64,000 nt of DNA, taken from positions 310,001-374,000 of the forward strand of contig NZ_CADIKC010000006.1 of the NCBI RefSeq assembly GCF_902859805.1, given 5' to 3'. The notes under the pieces were generated by a model. The model was not told the origin of the DNA, ran no database searches, and saw only the letters and a program-made list of their open reading frames with translations. How positions within the stretch are numbered: position 1 is the stretch's first letter; every line of letters begins with the position of its first letter. Below, one piece after another: positions 62,891 to 64,000 of the stretch. Origin of the DNA: Paraburkholderia sediminicola. GTDB taxonomy: Bacteria > Pseudomonadota > Gammaproteobacteria > Burkholderiales > Burkholderiaceae. The position numbers and the translations under genes were made by a program.

Positions 62891-64000
62891 ATGAAGATGT
62901 CCAGACGTGAAGTCCTTATTGCAGGCGCGGCAGCGACAATTGCCGCAGTCGGTACGGTTACCGGCACCGCGTCAGCCATAGCAGTGGAAAAGCAATCTGG
63001 CAGCACCGAATCCGGTCGGCCGTCGAAGTCCGCGAAGCATTTCGACATCCTGATCGTTGGTGGAGGGTCGGCCGGCGCCGTTCTCGCGGCGCGCCTCAGC
63101 GCAAACTCGCAGCGCCGTGTTCTGCTGCTGGAAGCGGGACCGAACTTCGCGCCGAACGACTACCCTCAGGTACTGAAAGACGCGAATATCGTTGCGGGCT
63201 CGCCGGCCTATGACTGGCACTACCACACCGATGACGCCGCCAGTCTGGGCCACGACATACCTGTGCCACGAGGCCGCGTGATCGGTGGCAGCTCGGCAGT
63301 CAATGCCGCCGTTGCAATACGCGCGCGAGAAGCCGACTTTGCGCGCTGGGCCAAACGCGGCATCGAAGGATGGTCGTGGGAGGACGTGCTGGCCGCCTAC
63401 AAGTCGATGGAAAACACCCCCTCCGGCGACGACGCCTGGCACGGACGCAGCGGCCCATTTCCGATCCGGCAGCGTACTGCCGCGGAGAACACACCCTCGA
63501 TGCGAGCTTTTGTGGCCGGTGCGCAAACGCTGGGGCTGAAACACGTCTCGGACTTCAACGGCGCGAACCAGCACGGTGCCGGGCCCTACACGCTCAATGT
63601 CGTCGATGGCGTGCGCATCAATACGGGCATGGCCTATCTCACGGCTGCCGTGCGTGCACGCCCGAATCTGACGATCCAGGGCGGCGCCGAAGTGGATCGC
63701 GTGGTGTTCGAAGGCAAGCGTGCCGTGGGCGTCAAGCTGGTCGACGGCCACGTTCTGTCCGCGGGTGAAGTCATTCTCGCCTCAGGAGCGTTCGGCAGCC
63801 CGGCGATTCTCATGCGCTCCGGCATTGGGCCTGCTGCGCATCTCGCCGAATTCGGCATTGCGACCGTCGCCGACCTGCCGGTGGGGAACCGCCTGCAGGA
63901 CCATCCGTTTTTCTACAACGTCTACGCGCTCAAGCGCGAAGCAAACGCGATGAAGCCCGCCTCCGGCGCGCTCGTGTGGACGCGCTCGCAGAGCGCAGGT
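62891..64000 (+). CDS. GMC-family oxidoreductase with Tat signal (partial)
   Basis: The first 370 residues of a GMC-family FAD oxidoreductase that runs off the window. AGGAG lies seven bases before the ATG. The N-terminus has SRREVLIAGAAATIAAV and a cleavage-like ASA, a twin-arginine signal, so the enzyme is probably exported after folding with FAD. The FAD motif ILIVGGGSAGAVLAARLS follows near residue 53, signature 1 is RGRVIGGSSAVNAAVAIRA, and signature 2 lies in GAFGSPAILMRSGIGP. Likely a periplasmic alcohol dehydrogenase, substrate unknown. Confidence 0.85.
   Translation, partial: MKMSRREVLIAGAAATIAAVGTVTGTASAIAVEKQSGSTESGRPSKSAKHFDILIVGGGSAGAVLAARLSANSQRRVLLLEAGPNFAPNDYPQVLKDANIVAGSPAYDWHYHTDDAASLGHDIPVPRGRVIGGSSAVNAAVAIRAREADFARWAKRGIEGWSWEDVLAAYKSMENTPSGDDAWHGRSGPFPIRQRTAAENTPSMRAFVAGAQTLGLKHVSDFNGANQHGAGPYTLNVVDGVRINTGMAYLTAAVRARPNLTIQGGAEVDRVVFEGKRAVGVKLVDGHVLSAGEVILASGAFGSPAILMRSGIGPAAHLAEFGIATVADLPVGNRLQDHPFFYNVYALKREANAMKPASGALVWTRSQSAG

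Noticed and set aside
1-64000. tRNA, rRNA, riboswitch or CRISPR elements
   Set aside because: No cloverleaf-like, repeat-array or conserved riboswitch sequence was recognised on reading both strands. A covariance-model scan would be decisive.

Overview
The window reads as a high-GC chromosome segment from a Burkholderiaceae beta-proteobacterium, most like Paraburkholderia, Burkholderia or Caballeronia and probably a secondary chromosome. The grounds are family resemblance: nine LysR-type regulators in 64 kb, porin ends of the Burkholderia type, P2-like phage parts, and densely packed catabolic operons with their own transporters. No rRNA, tRNA or CRISPR array was seen. The taxonomic call is inference, not a database result.

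Layout. 1-3.2 kb: a decayed P2-like prophage edge on the minus strand (Pro/Gly-rich hypothetical protein, small membrane ORFs, two tandem Ogr-type zinc-finger activators, and a 5'-truncated gpA-type replication endonuclease). It abuts the C-terminal stub of an outer-membrane porin. 3.5-8.6 kb: LysR/MFS divergon, an MmsA-type dehydrogenase, and a LysR. 8.6-13.7 kb: an unlinked acetolactate-synthase-type enzyme and a stand-alone 2-oxoglutarate dehydrogenase E1. 14-20.3 kb: GlxA-type regulator, Mug-type DNA glycosylase, and a three-gene EmrB/EmrA/OprM-like efflux operon. 20.8-24.4 kb: LysR divergent from an M20 amidohydrolase and an MHS-family permease. 24.5-34.9 kb: a PotABCD-like amine uptake and oxidation cluster (LysR, ATPase, HAD hydrolase, FAD amine oxidase, two permeases, aldehyde dehydrogenase, then convergent GMC oxidoreductase and binding protein). 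35-39 kb: a lone binding protein, a YbjQ-family protein, and a LysR-controlled SDR plus AhpD-like pair.

39.2-49.6 kb holds the most interesting locus. An argininosuccinate-lyase-like C-N lyase sits in an operon with a polar amino-acid ABC transporter. Next to it are a second binding protein, an MmgE/PrpD-family protein and two overlapping CE4/PuuE-like deacetylases, with two GcvA-like LysR regulators. MmgE/PrpD proteins include iminodisuccinate epimerase, and the lyase superfamily includes EDDS lyase. I therefore propose a pathway for N-substituted aspartates or aminopolycarboxylates (inference).

49.7-54.3 kb: SDR, LysR and an NTF2/epimerase/SDR/NTF2 operon sharing a CGGACA-N3-TGTCCG operator. 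54.3-61.7 kb: a TetR, an aromatic-acid MFS permease, and an operon of hydrolase, VOC protein, aryl-acid-type adenylate ligase and SdgC-like FAD hydroxylase. Its promoter overlaps a TTTGACG/CGTCAAA dyad whose half-sites recur at the permease promoter. 61.8-64 kb: a LysR gene broken by two frameshifts and a Tat-signal GMC oxidoreductase that runs off the window.
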